Below, in pieces: positions 22,790 through 34,984 of a stretch of 64,000 nt of DNA (positions are counted from its first letter, which is position 1; each line of letters starts with the position of its first letter). The notes under the pieces were generated by a model that did no database searches, was not told the DNA's origin, and was given only the letters and a program-made list of their open reading frames with translations. The stretch is from Eurosta solidaginis. Taxonomy: Eukaryota; Arthropoda; Insecta; Diptera; Tephritidae. A program made the translations under genes and the position numbers. The DNA lies in assembly GCF_040869045.1 (NCBI RefSeq), contig NC_090321.1:27339426-27403425 (forward strand), given 5' to 3'.

Positions 22790-23235
22790 GGCACGATATC
22801 GGTTAATAATTCGACCCAGTCTAATAAACATACTTAATTGTTATCAATTTGTTATAGAAGTGTTATAAACTCGCTATCAATAACAAAGGTTATCATTGAG
22901 TTACCGATATTTTATCGACACGTTATCAGCTATTATTGGAATGATCAATTCGTTATCGAAAAGTTGTCGATTATTTATCGCAAAGTTAGTGATTTATCGA
23001 ATATGTTATCTTACAGTTATCCATTATCCAAAAGTTATCGATTTGTCAACAAAAAATTATCGAAATCGAGAAGTTATCGATTTCTTGCCGAAGTATTTCG
23101 AGTTTGGTATCGCCCCATTATGGACTAAGTAGCGACTTCTCATAGGTTTGATATGAAATATATATCGATACAACTTCAATATAAAATCTATAAAACATCT
23201 GTAACAAGCCGGTAATAAACCGATAGCAGGTGTGA
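22790..23235. repeat. Degenerate TTATCGA/TTATAGAAG array (family D type)
   Basis: Short units around AGTTATCGATTT, GTTATCG and TTATCGACACG repeat irregularly every 16-22 bases. The same kind of array lies inside the family D copies at 7.8-9.3 and 13.3-13.6 kb. At the right, GGGCGAGCTCTAGTT (23273-23287) resembles the edge at 13816-13832, so this is probably a decayed family D copy. Confidence 0.6.
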
Positions 23236-23329
23236 TAAAGTTACCACTGCTGTGGTTTAAATTCTACCACCGGGCGAGCTCTAGTTAACTTAGCAAAATC
23301 AGTTTTCTAGACCTAACTACACCTGTCTG

Positions 23330-23800
23330 GTTACACTTCGAACTTCCTATTCACTCCTTTTTATTTTGCGTAAAGCAAATGTCAATCACCGCTTGAAGGA
23401 TCTCATCGAAAGCCACTTGCTTATGCATCAAGCACTTGTCTCCGGCTATTATTGCACTTACCGAATGCTTCCTACTCATTCCTTTTTATTTTGCGAAAGG
23501 CAAGCGTCACACCCAGTTCGAAAGATCCTATCCAAAGGCTATTACTTATGCATCTAGCACGATTCTTCGGATTTTATCGCACATACCGAGTACTTCTTTG
23601 TCATTCATTTTAATTTTAGTTAAGTCAAGTGTTACATCCAATTCGAAAGTTCCCATTCCAAGCCTCTTACTTACGCATCTAGCACTATTCTCTGGCTTTT
23701 ATCGCATTTACCGAGTACTTTCTTGTCATTCCTCTTTATTTTGCTTAAAGCAAGTGTCACACTCGGTTCGAAAGATCCTATCCAAAGCCCATTACTTAAA
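23330..23800. repeat. Tandem repeat, ~125-bp unit, just under four copies
   Basis: TTATTTTGCG or its variants start at 23361, 23486, 23610 and 23736, giving spacings of 125, 124 and 126. Each unit also has AGTTCGAAAGATCCTATCC or a variant, a TTACTTATGCATCTAGCAC segment and ATTTACCGAGTAC. Copies are well diverged. A 145-codon plus-strand frame at 23436-23873 is a by-product of the repeat. Confidence 0.85.
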
Positions 23801-24508
23801 GTACATATTCCACTACCACTACCAGCATGCACTACCTGTTGGCACACCTGCCGAACATTTAAAGTCTTTTTAGATACCGTCATTGCGTCTCCGATAACGC
23901 CTTTATTTTGATATATTTGTTCAAACATATGATAAAGATTTCTATGAACAAATGGAACAAAATATTTCGTGACATTTTACAGGCCCAAAAGACTACGTCC
24001 AATACAAGCAGATGGCCTCGTTAAAACGCCCTCAACTACCTAAATATTTACAACCTCGTCTGCAATACAAACACATTTGTTGGCAACCACCAAAAGCCAT
24101 TAATTGATAGCCCCATTGATGAATGCATATCCTTTCATTTAAACATTTTTTATTATCCTTATAACTACTGACAGATTTTGTATATGTGAAATGTACGTAC
24201 GCACATGCGCGTAAGGTTTTGTTTACTTTATTGTAGCGTCGCCTTATTTAGGTGTAGGTATAATTTTTTTATGTTTGCTTGTCTGCTTCTTTAAGTACGC
24301 CTCTAAGAAACACAAACATTTTGGGCATCAAGCAGTAGCTATAAAATTTGTAACAGCCTACTAGGTATTTAGTCGATTCGGGGCGGTCACTAAATTTATT
24401 GTATTGGCTTAGCAAGAGTATGGCCTCTATATTATACAGGTTTGAGACGTCAGTTGTTTAGTCTGCAAAACCTAACTGAAATTGCCACATATGTACATTT
24501 TTAGTTAT
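23801..24508. other. Gene-free stretch
   Basis: Nothing recognised. Confidence 0.5.
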
Positions 24509-24589
24509 AACAAGTAAGGAAGGCTAAGTTCGGGTGTAACCGAACATTACATACTCAGTTGAGAGCTATGGAGACAAAATAAGGAAAAT

Positions 24590-26690
24590 CACCATGTAGG
24601 AAAATGAACCTAGGGTAACCCTGGAATGTGGTTGTATGACATGTGTATCAAATGGAAGGTATTAAAGAGTATTTTAAGAGAGAGTAGGCCATAGTTCTAT
24701 GGATGGACGCCATTTAGGGATATCGCCATAAAGGTGGACCAAGGCTGACTCTAGAATGTGTTTGTACGATATGGGTATCAAATGAAAAGTGATAATGAGT
24801 ATTTTAAAAGGGAATGGGCTTTAGTTCTATAGGTGAACGCCTTTTCGAGAAATGCCCATAAAGGTGGACCAGGGGTGACTCTAGAATATGTTTGTACGAT
24901 ATGGGTATCAAATGAAAGCTGTTAATGAGTATTTTGAAAAGGAATGATCCTTAGTTCCCTAGGTGGACGCCGTTTCGAGATATCGCCATAAAGGTGGACC
25001 AGGGGTGTCTCTAGTTGTACGATATGGGAATCAAATGAAAGGTGTTACTGAGCGTTTTAAGAGGGAGTGGGCATTAGGTCTATAGCTGGACGCCTTTTCG
25101 AAATGTCGCCATTAGGGTGGGCCAGGGGTGACTCTAGAATGTGTTTGTATGATATGGGTATCAAACGAAAGGTGTTACTGAGCATTTTAAGAGGGAGTGG
25201 GCACTAGGTCCATAGGTGGACGCCTTTTCGAGATATCGCCATTAGGGTGGGCCAGGGGTGACTCTGGAATGTTTGTACGATATGGGTATCAAACGAAAGG
25301 TGTTACTGAGCATTTTAAGAGAAAGTGGGCATTAGGTCTATAGGTGGGCGCCTTTTCGAGATATCGCCATTAGGGTGGGCCAGGGTGACTCTAGAATGTG
25401 TTTGTACGATATGGGTACCAAATGAAAGGTGGTAATGAGTATTTTAAAAGGGAGTAATCCTCAGTTCTATAGGTGGACGCCTTTTCGAGATATCGCCATA
25501 AAGGTTGACCAAGGGTGATTCTAGAATGTTTGTACGATATGGGTATCAAACAAAAGGTGTTACTGAGCATTTTAAGAGGGAGTGGGCATTAGGTCTATAG
25601 GTGGACGCCTTTTCGAGATATCGCCATTAGGGTGGGCCAGGGGTGACTCTAGAATGTTTGTACGATATGGGTATCAAACGAAAGGTGTTACTGAGCATTT
25701 TAAGAGGGAGTGGGCACTAGGTCTATAGGTGGACGCTTTTTCGAGATATCGCCATTAGGGTGGGCCAGGGGTGACTCTAGAATGTTTGTACGATATGGGT
25801 ATCAAACGAAAGGCGTTACTGAGCATTTTAAGAGAAAGTGGGCATTAGGTCTATAGGTGGGCGCCTTTTCGAGATATCGCCATTAGGGTGGGCCAGGGTG
25901 ACTCTAGAATGTGTTTGTACGATATGGGTACCAAATGAAAGGTGGTAATGAGAATTTTAAAAGGGAGTAATCCTCAGTTCTATAGGTGGACGCCTTTTCG
26001 AGATATCGCCATAAAGGTTTACCAAGGGTGACTCTAGAATGTTTGTACGATATGGGTATCAAACGAAAGGTGTTACTGAGCATTTTAAGAGGGAGTGGGC
26101 ATTAGGTCTATAGGTGGACGCCTTTTCGAGATATCGCCATTAGGGTGGGCCAGGGGTGACTCTAGAATGTTTGTACGATATGGGTATCAAACGAAAGGTG
26201 TTACTGAGCATTTTAAGAGGGAGTGGGCATTAGGTCTATAGGTGGACGCCTTTTCGAGATATCGCCATTAGGGTGGGCCAGGGGTGACTCTAGAATGTTT
26301 GTACGATATGTGTATCAAAGGAAAGGTGTTACTGAGCATTTTAAGAGGGAGTGGACATTAGGTCTATAGGTGGACGCCTTTTCGAGATATCGCCATTAGG
26401 GTGGGCCAGGGGTGACTCTAGAATGTTTTTACGATATGGGTATCAAACGAAAGGTGTTACTGAGCATTTTAAGAGGGAGTGGGCATTAGGTCTATAGGTG
26501 CACGCCTTTTCGAGATATCGCCATTAGGGTGGGCCAGGGTTGACTCTAGAATGTGTTTGTACGATATGGATATCAAATTAAAGGTGTTAATGAGGGTTTT
26601 AAAAGCGAGTGGCCCTTAGATGTATATGTGAAGGCGTTCTCGCGATATCGACCAAATGTGGATCAGGTGATCCCGAAAATCATCTGTCGG
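24590..26690. repeat. ~128-bp minisatellite array, about 16 units
   Basis: Same repeat as 17560-19100, reversed. Landmarks: GAGATATCGCCATTAGGGTG, GGGCCAGGGGTGACTCTAGA, TGTTTGTACGATATGGGTAT and AGGTGTTACTGAGCATTTTA. The central units are nearly identical to one another; edge units are diverged. The central units lack two bases (TG in GAATGTGTTTG), so the local period is 128 rather than 130. Confidence 0.9.
25265..26290. repeat. Higher-order repeat, two copies of a four-unit (512-bp) block
   Basis: Variant units recur in the same order. GAAAGTGGGCATTAGG starts at 25321 and again at 25833, 512 bases later; the following unit with GGGTACCAAATGAAAGGTGG and AGTAATCCTCAGTTC also recurs at the same spacing. 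512 equals 4 x 128. Suggests unequal exchange or a block duplication within the array. Confidence 0.85.
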
Positions 26691-27834
26691 GTACTGCTAA
26701 TTTATTTATATATTCAATAACTCTAACAGTATTCCTGCTAAGATTCCAAGGGCTGTTGATTTCGCCCTGTAGAACTTTTTCATTTTCTTCTACTTAATAT
26801 GGTAGGTGTCACACCCATTTTACAAAGTTTTTTCCAAAGTTATATTTTGCGTCAATAAACCAATCCAGTTACCATGTTTCATCCTTTTTTTCGTATTTGG
26901 TATAGAATTATGGCATTTTTTTAATTTTTCGTAATTTTCGATATCGATAAAGTGGGCGTGGTTATGGTCGGATTTCGGCCATTTTTTATACCAAGATAAA
27001 GTGAGTTCACATAAGTACGTGGGCTAAGTTTAGTAAAGATATATCGGTTTTTGCTCAAATGATTGTGTTAACGGCCGAGCGGAAGGACAGACGGTGGACT
27101 GTGTATAAAAACTGGGCGTAGCTTCCACCGATTTCGCCCATTTTCACAGAGAACAGTTATCGTCATAGAATCTATGCTCCTACCAAATTTCAAAAGGATT
27201 GGTAAATTTTTGTTCGACTTATGGCATTAAAAGTATTCTAGACACACTAAATGAAAATGGGCGGAGCCACGCCCATTTTGAAATTTTCTTTTATTTTTGT
27301 ATTTTGTTGCATCATATCATTACTGGAGTTGAATTTTGACTTAATTTACTTATATACAGTAAAGATATTACATTTTTTGTTAAAATTTGAATTTAAAAAA
27401 ATTTTTTTTTAAAAAGTGGGCGTGTTCTTCATCCAATTTTGCTAATTTTTATTTAGCACATATATAGTAATAGTAGTAACGTTCCTGCCAAATTTCATCA
27501 TGATATCTTCAACGACTGCCAAATTACAGCTTGCAAAACTTTTAAATTACCTTCTTGTAAAAGTGGGCGGTGCCACGCCCATTGTCCAAAATCTTACAAG
27601 TTTTCTATTCTGCGTCATAACGTCAACCCATCTACCAAGTTTCATCGCTTTAACCGCCTTTGGCAATGAATTATCGCATTTTTTCGGCTTTTCGAAATTT
27701 TCGATATCGAAAAAGTGGGCGTGGTTATAGTCCGATATCGTTCATTTTAAATAGCGATCTGAGATGAGTGCTCAGAAACCCACATACCAAATTTCATCAA
27801 GATACCTCAAAATTTACTCAAGTTATCGTGTTAA

Positions 27835-27871
27835 CGGACGGACGGACGGACGGACGGACGGACGGACGGAC
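27835..27871. repeat. (GGAC)n microsatellite in family A
   Basis: Uninterrupted tract of about nine units preceding ATGGCTCAATC. Confidence 0.9.
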
Positions 27872-28103
27872 ATGGCTCAATCAAATTTTTTTTGGATCCT
27901 GATTATTTTGATATATGGAAGTCTATATCTATCTCGATTCCTTTATATATGTACAACCAACCGTTATCCAATCAAACTTAATATACTCTGTGAGCTCTGC
28001 TCAACTGAGTATAAATACTAGAAATTTATGAACACTAAAAACACGTTGAATTTTCTTCAACATCGGCTTTGAAATTATATTTATTTGCGCTGGTACATAA
28101 ATT

Positions 28104-29894
28104 TTTTATACTCAGTTGAGCAGAGCTCACAGAGTATACTAACTTTGATTGGATAACGGTTGGTTGTACAGGTATAAAGGAATCGAGATAGATATAGACT
28201 TCCATATATCAAAATAATCAGGAACCAAAAAAAATTTGATTGAGCCATGTCCGTCCGTCCGTCCGTCCGTCCGTCCGTTAACACGATAACTTGAGTAAAT
28301 TTTGAGGTATCTTGATGAAATTTGGCACGTAGGTTCCTGAGCACTCCTATTATTATATGTATGCTTAATAAAAACTAGCAAAATCGGAGAACGACTACGC
28401 CCACTTTAACAAAAAAAAATTTTAAGTCAAATTTTAACAAAAAATTTAATTTCTTTACAGTCTATAAGTAAATTATGTCAATATTCAACTCCAGTAATGA
28501 TATGGTGCAACAAAATAAAAGAAAATTTCAAAATGGGCGTGGCTCCGCCCTTTTTCATTTAATTTGCCTAGCATACTTTTAATGCCATAAGTCGGACAAA
28601 AATTTACCAATCCTTGTGAAATTTGGTAGGGCTTAGATTCTAGGACGATAACTGTTTTCTGTGAAAAAGGGCGAAATCGGTTGAAGCGACGTCCAGTCTT
28701 TATACACAGTCGACCGTCTGTCCTTCCGCTCGGCCGTTAACACGATAACTTGAGCAAACATCGACATATCTTTACTAAACTTAGTTCACATACTTATCTG
28801 AACTCACTTTGTATTGGTATAAAAAATGGCCGAAATCCGACTATGACCACGCCCACTTTTTCGATATCGAAAATTACGAAAAATGAAAAAAAAATGCCAT
28901 AATTCTCTACCAAATACGAAAAAAGGGATGAAACATGGTAACTGGATTGGTTTATTGACGCAAAATATAACTTTGGAAAAAACTTTGTAAAATGGGTGTG
29001 ACACCTACCATATTAAGTAGAAGAAAATGAAAAAGTTCTGCAGAGCGAAACAAAAAACCCTTGAAATCTTGGCAGGGATACTGTTCGTGGTATTACATAT
29101 ATAAATAAATTAGCGGTATCCAACAGATGATGTTCTGGGTCACCCTGGTCCACATTTTGGTCGATATCTGGAAAACGCCTTCACATATACAACTACCACC
29201 ACTCCCATTTAAAACCCTTATTAATACCTTTAATTTGATATCCATATCGTACGAACACATTCTAGTCACCCCTCGTCCACCTTTATGGCGATATCTCGAA
29301 AACGCTTCCACCTATAGAAGTAAGCCCCACGCCCTTTTAAAATACTAATTAACACCTTTCGTTTGATACCCATATTGTACAAATGCATTCTAGAGTTACC
29401 CCTGGTCCACCTATATGCCGATATCTCGAAACGGCGACCACCTATACAACTACTACGACTCCCTTTTAAAACCCTCATTAATACCTTTAATTTGATACAC
29501 ATATCGTACAAACAAATTCTAGGGTCACCCCTGGTCCACCTTCATGGCGATATCTCGAAACGGCGTCCACCTATGGAACTAAGGATCACTCCCTTTTAAA
29601 ATACTCATTATCTTCTTTCATTTGATACCCATATCGTACAAACAAATTCTAGAGTCAATCCTGATCCACCTTTGTGGCGATATCCTCAAATAGCGTCCAC
29701 CTATAGAACTATGGCCCACTCCCTCATATAATACTCTTTAATACCTTTCGTTTGATACACATGTCATACAAACACATTCCAGGGTTACCCTCGGTTCATT
29801 TTCCTACATGGTTATTTTCCCTTATCTTGTCACCATAGCTCTCAACTGATTATGTAATGTTCGGTTACACCCGAACTTAACCTTCCTTACATGT
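28104..29894 (+). mobile_element. Family A element, internally deleted, with short minisatellite
   Basis: Left-end hairpin at 28109-28138, GTCC tract (28249-28278), then a jump after CCTGAGCACTC to CTATTATTATATGTATGC: relative to 16236-19197 a block of roughly 300 bp is missing, including one CGATATCG palindrome. Modules with CGCCCAC boxes follow, a minisatellite of about five units (29115-29800) and the right end, hairpin GTTCGGTTACACCCGAAC near 29859-29876 and CCTTCCTTACATG. Non-coding. Confidence 0.85.
29115..29800. repeat. 130-bp minisatellite, about five units
   Basis: Same unit as 17560-19100, more diverged between neighbours than the 24.6-26.7 kb array. Confidence 0.85.
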
Positions 29895-30507
29895 TTTTTT
29901 TTGACGTTCCCGTATTGTTCAAAATATTTTGCAGCATCGTCAATTGGCAAATCTTATGGTTGCCTTATATATACATTTAATATTTTTTTTTATCTTTTTA
30001 AGCTCCACTCCTCACATATTTGTTTCAGTTTATTATTGCAGTCTTCTCTAAGTATTGAAAGCAATAAATTTCGTCTTTTAATTATCCAGTAGTTTTTCGG
30101 TTTATGAGTATATCATGTTGACATATGTTGACAAGCGCTAGAATAATAAACTCAGAAAAAAACAGCCATTTGATTTTATTTATTATTCCTTTAAGTTTGT
30201 TTATGGTAAGAAGCTGAGATTCGAGCGTAGCATGTGTGTGTGTATACTTGCTGGATAATAGCCGTTAAACTTTGAAAACAATCGATTGGAAGTGAATGGT
30301 TGTTTGCAAATAAGTCAATGTGGTTTTTTATAACTATGGTAATCAATTTAATAATACAAGAAAATTTAAAGTTCGTAACGATTGTAGATTGCGCTATATA
30401 AATGCAGAATATGTTTGTTACAAATAATAAAAAAGTTTAGAATGCATCGCGCACGGTTTAAACCCCCCACTAGCATGGAGATTATACATCCCAATAGGAA
30501 TTTAAAA
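29895..30507. other. Gene-free AT-rich stretch
   Basis: Nothing recognised. Confidence 0.5.
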
Positions 30508-31905
30508 AAGTACAGATGTCTAAGTTCGGGTATACCGCACATTATATACTCAGCGTGAGCTTCAATTGCACATTTCATTTCAGATAAATTACTTTTCTAC
30601 ATAAAACATGGCACCGCCCGTTTAAAAAAAAAATATATCTCCTCATTGCCTCTTACAATAAAACTTGATAAGTGAAACATCATTGATTCAAAACTATTTT
30701 TTGCTAAGTTATAGCTTATTATTCTAGTGTACGATCCTTTTAAACTTGTTTTATATCTAAGTTGTCGTGGTCTTTAGCCGATCCCGTCCATTTTTTTCTA
30801 GAAATATTTCCTGCTATAGGGAAAATATATGTACACAATTTCATTCCGATCAGTTAATTTTTCTTCGAGTTATGGTTCCCGAACCATAGAAAATTGCTTA
30901 GTCATAAAAGGGGCGGTGCCACACCCATTTTCAAAAGTTTTAGTGTTTTCTAATTTAATGTTATTATTCAATTTAAAAAGTAACATTCTTTTGATACAAA
31001 GCTCTTTTTCGCTAAGATATAACTTATTATTTTCGTCTACGACTCTTTTAAAAATTTTTATATAAAAGTGGGCGTGGATTTTAACCGATCTGTCCATTTT
31101 TTCTGGAAATATTTCCTGCTATAGGGAAAATCTGTGTACCCCATTTTATTACGATCCGTTAATTTTTCTTCGAGTTATGGCTCCCGAAACATAGAAAATT
31201 GCTTAGTTGTAAAAGGAGCGGTGCCACGCCCAATTTTTTAAATTTTAAGTTTTTCTTATTTATTGTTATAAATGCACTTGGGAAATGAAGTACCATTGAT
31301 ACAACGCTCCTTTTTACAAAGATATAACTGATTTTATTCGTCCACGACGCTTTTAAAAATCTTTTATATGAAAGTGGGCGTGGTCCTTAACCGATTTCAT
31401 AATTTTTCTTCAAAGCTTTCCTTATAGTAAAGGCAACCTCTCTGCCTAAGTTTGTTACAATAGGTTTAACGATTTATGATTTATAATATTTGTAAAATTG
31501 ATTTTATCACAAGGCGGCGGTTCCGCGCCTCAATATCAGTCCACACATGAAATTTCAACATTCTAGGTGTATTATTTACTAAATAATCAATTTTTTTGTG
31601 TTTTCCAAAATGTTATATATATAAAAGTGTTGGTGGTTATCATCCGATTTCGCTCATTTTCAATACCAATCTATTTTGGGTCGAGATAAGCTCGTGTACC
31701 AAATTTGGTAAAGATGTATCAATATTTACTCAAGCTATCGTGTTAACGGGAAGACGGACGGACATGGCTCAATCAAATTTCTTTTCTATACTGATGATTT
31801 TGATATATGGAAGTCTATATCTATCTCGATTCCTTTATACCTGTACAACCAACCGTTATCCAATCAAAGTTATAATACCCTGTGTACAAGTGCAACTAGG
31901 TATAA
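30508..31905 (-). mobile_element. Family B (HINE-like) element with ~300-bp internal repeat
   Basis: Right end TCTAAGTTCGGGTATACCG and CACATTATATACTCAGCGTG. The interior consists of about three units of ~300 bp (GAGTTATGGTTCCCGAAC at 30869 and GAGTTATGGCTCCCGAA at 31172), each with a GGGCGGTGCCACACCC-type box and a TTCCTGCTATAGGGAAAAT segment. Then AAGACGGACGGACATGGC and AGTCTATATCTATCTCGATT, shared with family A, and a GTATAAAAATA left end. No coding sequence. Confidence 0.8.
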
Positions 31906-32302
31906 AAATACAATTTACGCCATAAAGTGTTTATATCCTTAGAAGATATGTCCGCTGCCACATATAAAGCTTATCTTTATTACCATTTTTATATTATCAA
32001 CTAGCAGATTCGGCAGATGTTGTTCTGCCCTAAATTTGGCCTATCTGCATAATTCTTAAGAAGTTGTTACCACTTACTCTGCCTCCTTCTCCTTCCCCCT
32101 CCCTCTCCCTTCCTATTTTTTTATCCTTTTATTCACACCTCGCCCTGCTTTCCTTTTTGACCCTCTCCGTCTTTTCCCTCACTTATTTTGCGCTCGATAT
32201 AACCTTATCTCTCTGCCCTCGTCTAACTTTATCTCTTTCCCTCTTTTCCCTCTATCTAGTTATACTTATTCTTTTCCACCTTTTATTGCCAATCCCAGTT
32301 CA

Positions 32303-32690
<388 letters not shown>

Positions 32691-32769
32691 CTTACAGTCA
32701 CAGTCCCATTCCGAGTCACAACCCCAGTGTCAGTGCAAGACCCAGTTCTAGTTCCGATCCCAGTCCCAG

Positions 32770-33255
32770 TCGGTTCCTGGTCCATTTCCGGAAAATGAAT
32801 GGGTCTTAAATACTAATCTAGACAAGAGCTACCTATTTATATACCAAATTTCAGGTAAATGGAACCATGAATAAAATTTTTTTGAATAGATCGGTCCCTG
32901 GTCCAGTCGGTTCCTGGTCCATTTCCGGGAAATGAGTGGGTCTCAAATACTAATCTAGGCAAGAGCTACCTACGTACATATATACTAAATTTCAGACAAA
33001 TGGAACCATGAATAAAATTTTTTTAATACATCGGTCCCTGGTCCATTTCTCGGAAAAAATGATCCTAACTACTAATGCAGGTAAAGGGCTTCCAATATAC
33101 AAATTTCAGGCAAATCTAACCGTGAACAGAACTTCATATAGATCTGGTCCACTTCCCGGAAAAAAAGTATCGTAAACACCAATCTAGGCAAAGGGCTACC
33201 TATATACAAAATGTTAGGCAATTCGAGCCGTGAATAGAGTTGCTCCGAATAAATT
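32770..33255. repeat. Tandem repeat, four units of about 110-137 bp
   Basis: Units start at 32771, 32908 (with a 15-bp duplication of the start), 33032 and about 33143. Landmarks: TCCTGGTCCATTTCCGG, TACTAATCTAGGCAAGAGCT and AAATTTCAGGCAAATGGAAC. Confidence 0.8.
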
Positions 33256-33299
33256 CTCTACCCGGATAGAAACTTCACAGTAACACCCTCCGGGTTGGT

Positions 33300-33650
33300 A
33301 TTTTCATTTGGTGTTTTCTTATTTACAAGTGATTATTCTCATTCCCATAAGACGCTTCCGCATTTACAATTGACTAGTCTCATTTACAACTGATTGTTCT
33401 CAATAACAATTGACGTTTTCGAAAGATGATATGAAGCTTTTCCACTTACTACTTCAGTTTTCTCATTTCCATATAAAGCTTTCGAATTTATAATTGACTA
33501 TTCTCATTTACAACTGAGGATTCCCAAACATAATTGGCGCTTTCTCACATACAAGCGACTATTCTTATATATAAATGATGCTTTTGCAATTACAATTGAC
33601 TATTCTCATTTCTATACGACGTTTTTGCATTTGTATCTGAAGCTTTCTAA
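33300..33650. repeat. Degenerate ~40-bp minisatellite
   Basis: About eight irregular units with the core ATTTACAATTGACTATTCTC followed by ATTTCCATAAGACGCTTTCG or variants. Directly follows family G, and may belong to it. Confidence 0.6.
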
Positions 33651-34984
33651 TTTTCCCATGAAAATGGTGTAGGTCTAATTCTGTCCATTCGCATTTTTTT
33701 TAACTGGCACTTTATCATTGTGATGTCCTACGTAAAGTAACTGCTCCCCTATGCAGACATTTTGAACGCGTTTTTAGCTGTTTCAGTCGTAAGTGGTTTT
33801 GAAATAGTCGCTGCTTTTGATTAATTAATTTAAAAACATATTGCCCAGACCTAAGCACTGTCGGTATAAGAAGAACTACAACTGTCCCTCTCTACATCCG
33901 ATTAGCGCCAGTTCTGCGGCAGTCATTAAACCTGTAGAGCGAAACTGTCAATTTGCTTGACTGTCACCCATTTTGTATAGCGAAAGAATATAAATAAATC
34001 ACTGAGGGGAATATCACAATACATCGACTGCTGGTTCGAAAACGACTTGTCCAGAATATTCTTAAAACGCCATACCTTAGAATTTGTTTTTCAAACGCCC
34101 TATCAAAATGTATAGAATTTAAACGGAGATAGGGCGTTTTCGAAACAAATTCCGAGATATGGCGTTCTTCAACGGCATTCTGAAATAGGGCGCTTTCCAA
34201 ACGGTGGCAGAGATAGCGAGTTAGTCCGCTAAGCTACGAAATAAATAACTTAAGGACATATTCCCGACATAAGTGTCAAAAATTTCCAATTCAAGGTACT
34301 TCAATTGCAAGCGGTCGAAACTCAAGCATATAATCAACCGGTAGTTTCATGGTTTCGGAATCGGAACCCAAGCTCCGTAACATCCCTATTGCATTAACAT
34401 TGTAACTTGCTGGAATAATTACTGTTCACAACAGTCAAATATTAACCCATTTTAAATTGCTACGCAACAAATAAATATGAAAATTCAATTGAATTATTCA
34501 AATTCTAAGAATCGTCAAACTTATCAGTATTCACATTTCACGCAACAACTAATCGAATTTGTGTTTTTTTTTTGTAAAAGTTAATCAAAGCAGCTGAAAA
34601 ATATCAAATAAGAGAATTGTCCGCACTATGATTGTGGAAAAAAGTATGTCAAGCATGCATCAGAGTCTCAGAGTAGTGTTGTACGGAAACAAGTAACTAC
34701 ATACTCGAGTACTTTGCTCAAGTATCGAGTATTTTTCGTAGTCGATTACCCCGCACAAGTGCCCTCTCAAGAATCGAGTACATAGAGTATCGATTACTCA
34801 TGTCATATGGCGCCTCCAGTATTTTAAATTTTGCTCTGACAGTTCCCGCCCAATTTTATATTAAGATTTGCTGAATTTGGCAGTTTTGAGTACCCATCTA
34901 AAAACATCTGGACAGGTATAGTGAGAGACTTACAGAGTGTGCCTTTTTTTCTTCAAGAGAGGACTTTACTTTTTAGTTGTCTAC
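33651..34984. other. Gene-free stretch with a short inverted repeat
   Basis: Contains the inverted repeat at 34069-34164 and several TACTCGAGTA/ATCGAGTA motifs between 34700 and 34800 that recur near 35920-36020. Confidence 0.5.
34069..34164. repeat. Imperfect inverted repeat, 37-bp arms
   Basis: Left arm 34069-34104 begins CGCCATACCTTAGAATTTG and ends ACGCCCTATC. Right arm 34128-34164, reversed, begins CGCCATATCTCGGAATTTG and ends ACGCCCTATC. The loop is 23 bases. A further GATAGGGCG-like motif (AATAGGGCGC) lies just after it near 34184. Confidence 0.8.

Larger units (their letters stand above)
24509..28014 (-). mobile_element. Family A element, longest copy, with expanded minisatellite
   Basis: Minus orientation: right end first, AACAAGTAAGGAAGG and hairpin GTTCGGGTGTAACCGAAC (24528-24545); minisatellite (24590-26690); modules with GTGGGCGTGG boxes and TCGATATCGAAAAAG; GGAC tract (27835-27871); and the left-end hairpin GTGAGCTCTGCTCAACTGAG finishing at about 28014. 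Longest family A copy here (3.5 kb), the excess being minisatellite. Non-coding. Faces the copy at 28104-29894 head to head with only about 90 bp between. Confidence 0.85.

Noticed and set aside
23436..23873. 145-codon frame over the 125-bp tandem repeat
   Set aside because: The repeat unit is not a multiple of three and the frame continues only because stops are absent in the diverged units.
24590..26690. CRISPR-like regular repeats
   Set aside because: Units are contiguous 128-130 bp monomers with no spacers, and the setting is a fly genome.
29127..29599. Repeated short frames in family A arrays (blocks such as HLYGDISKRRPP)
   Set aside because: The unit is 128-130 bp, so the frame shifts every unit and stops are frequent; these are repeat by-products.
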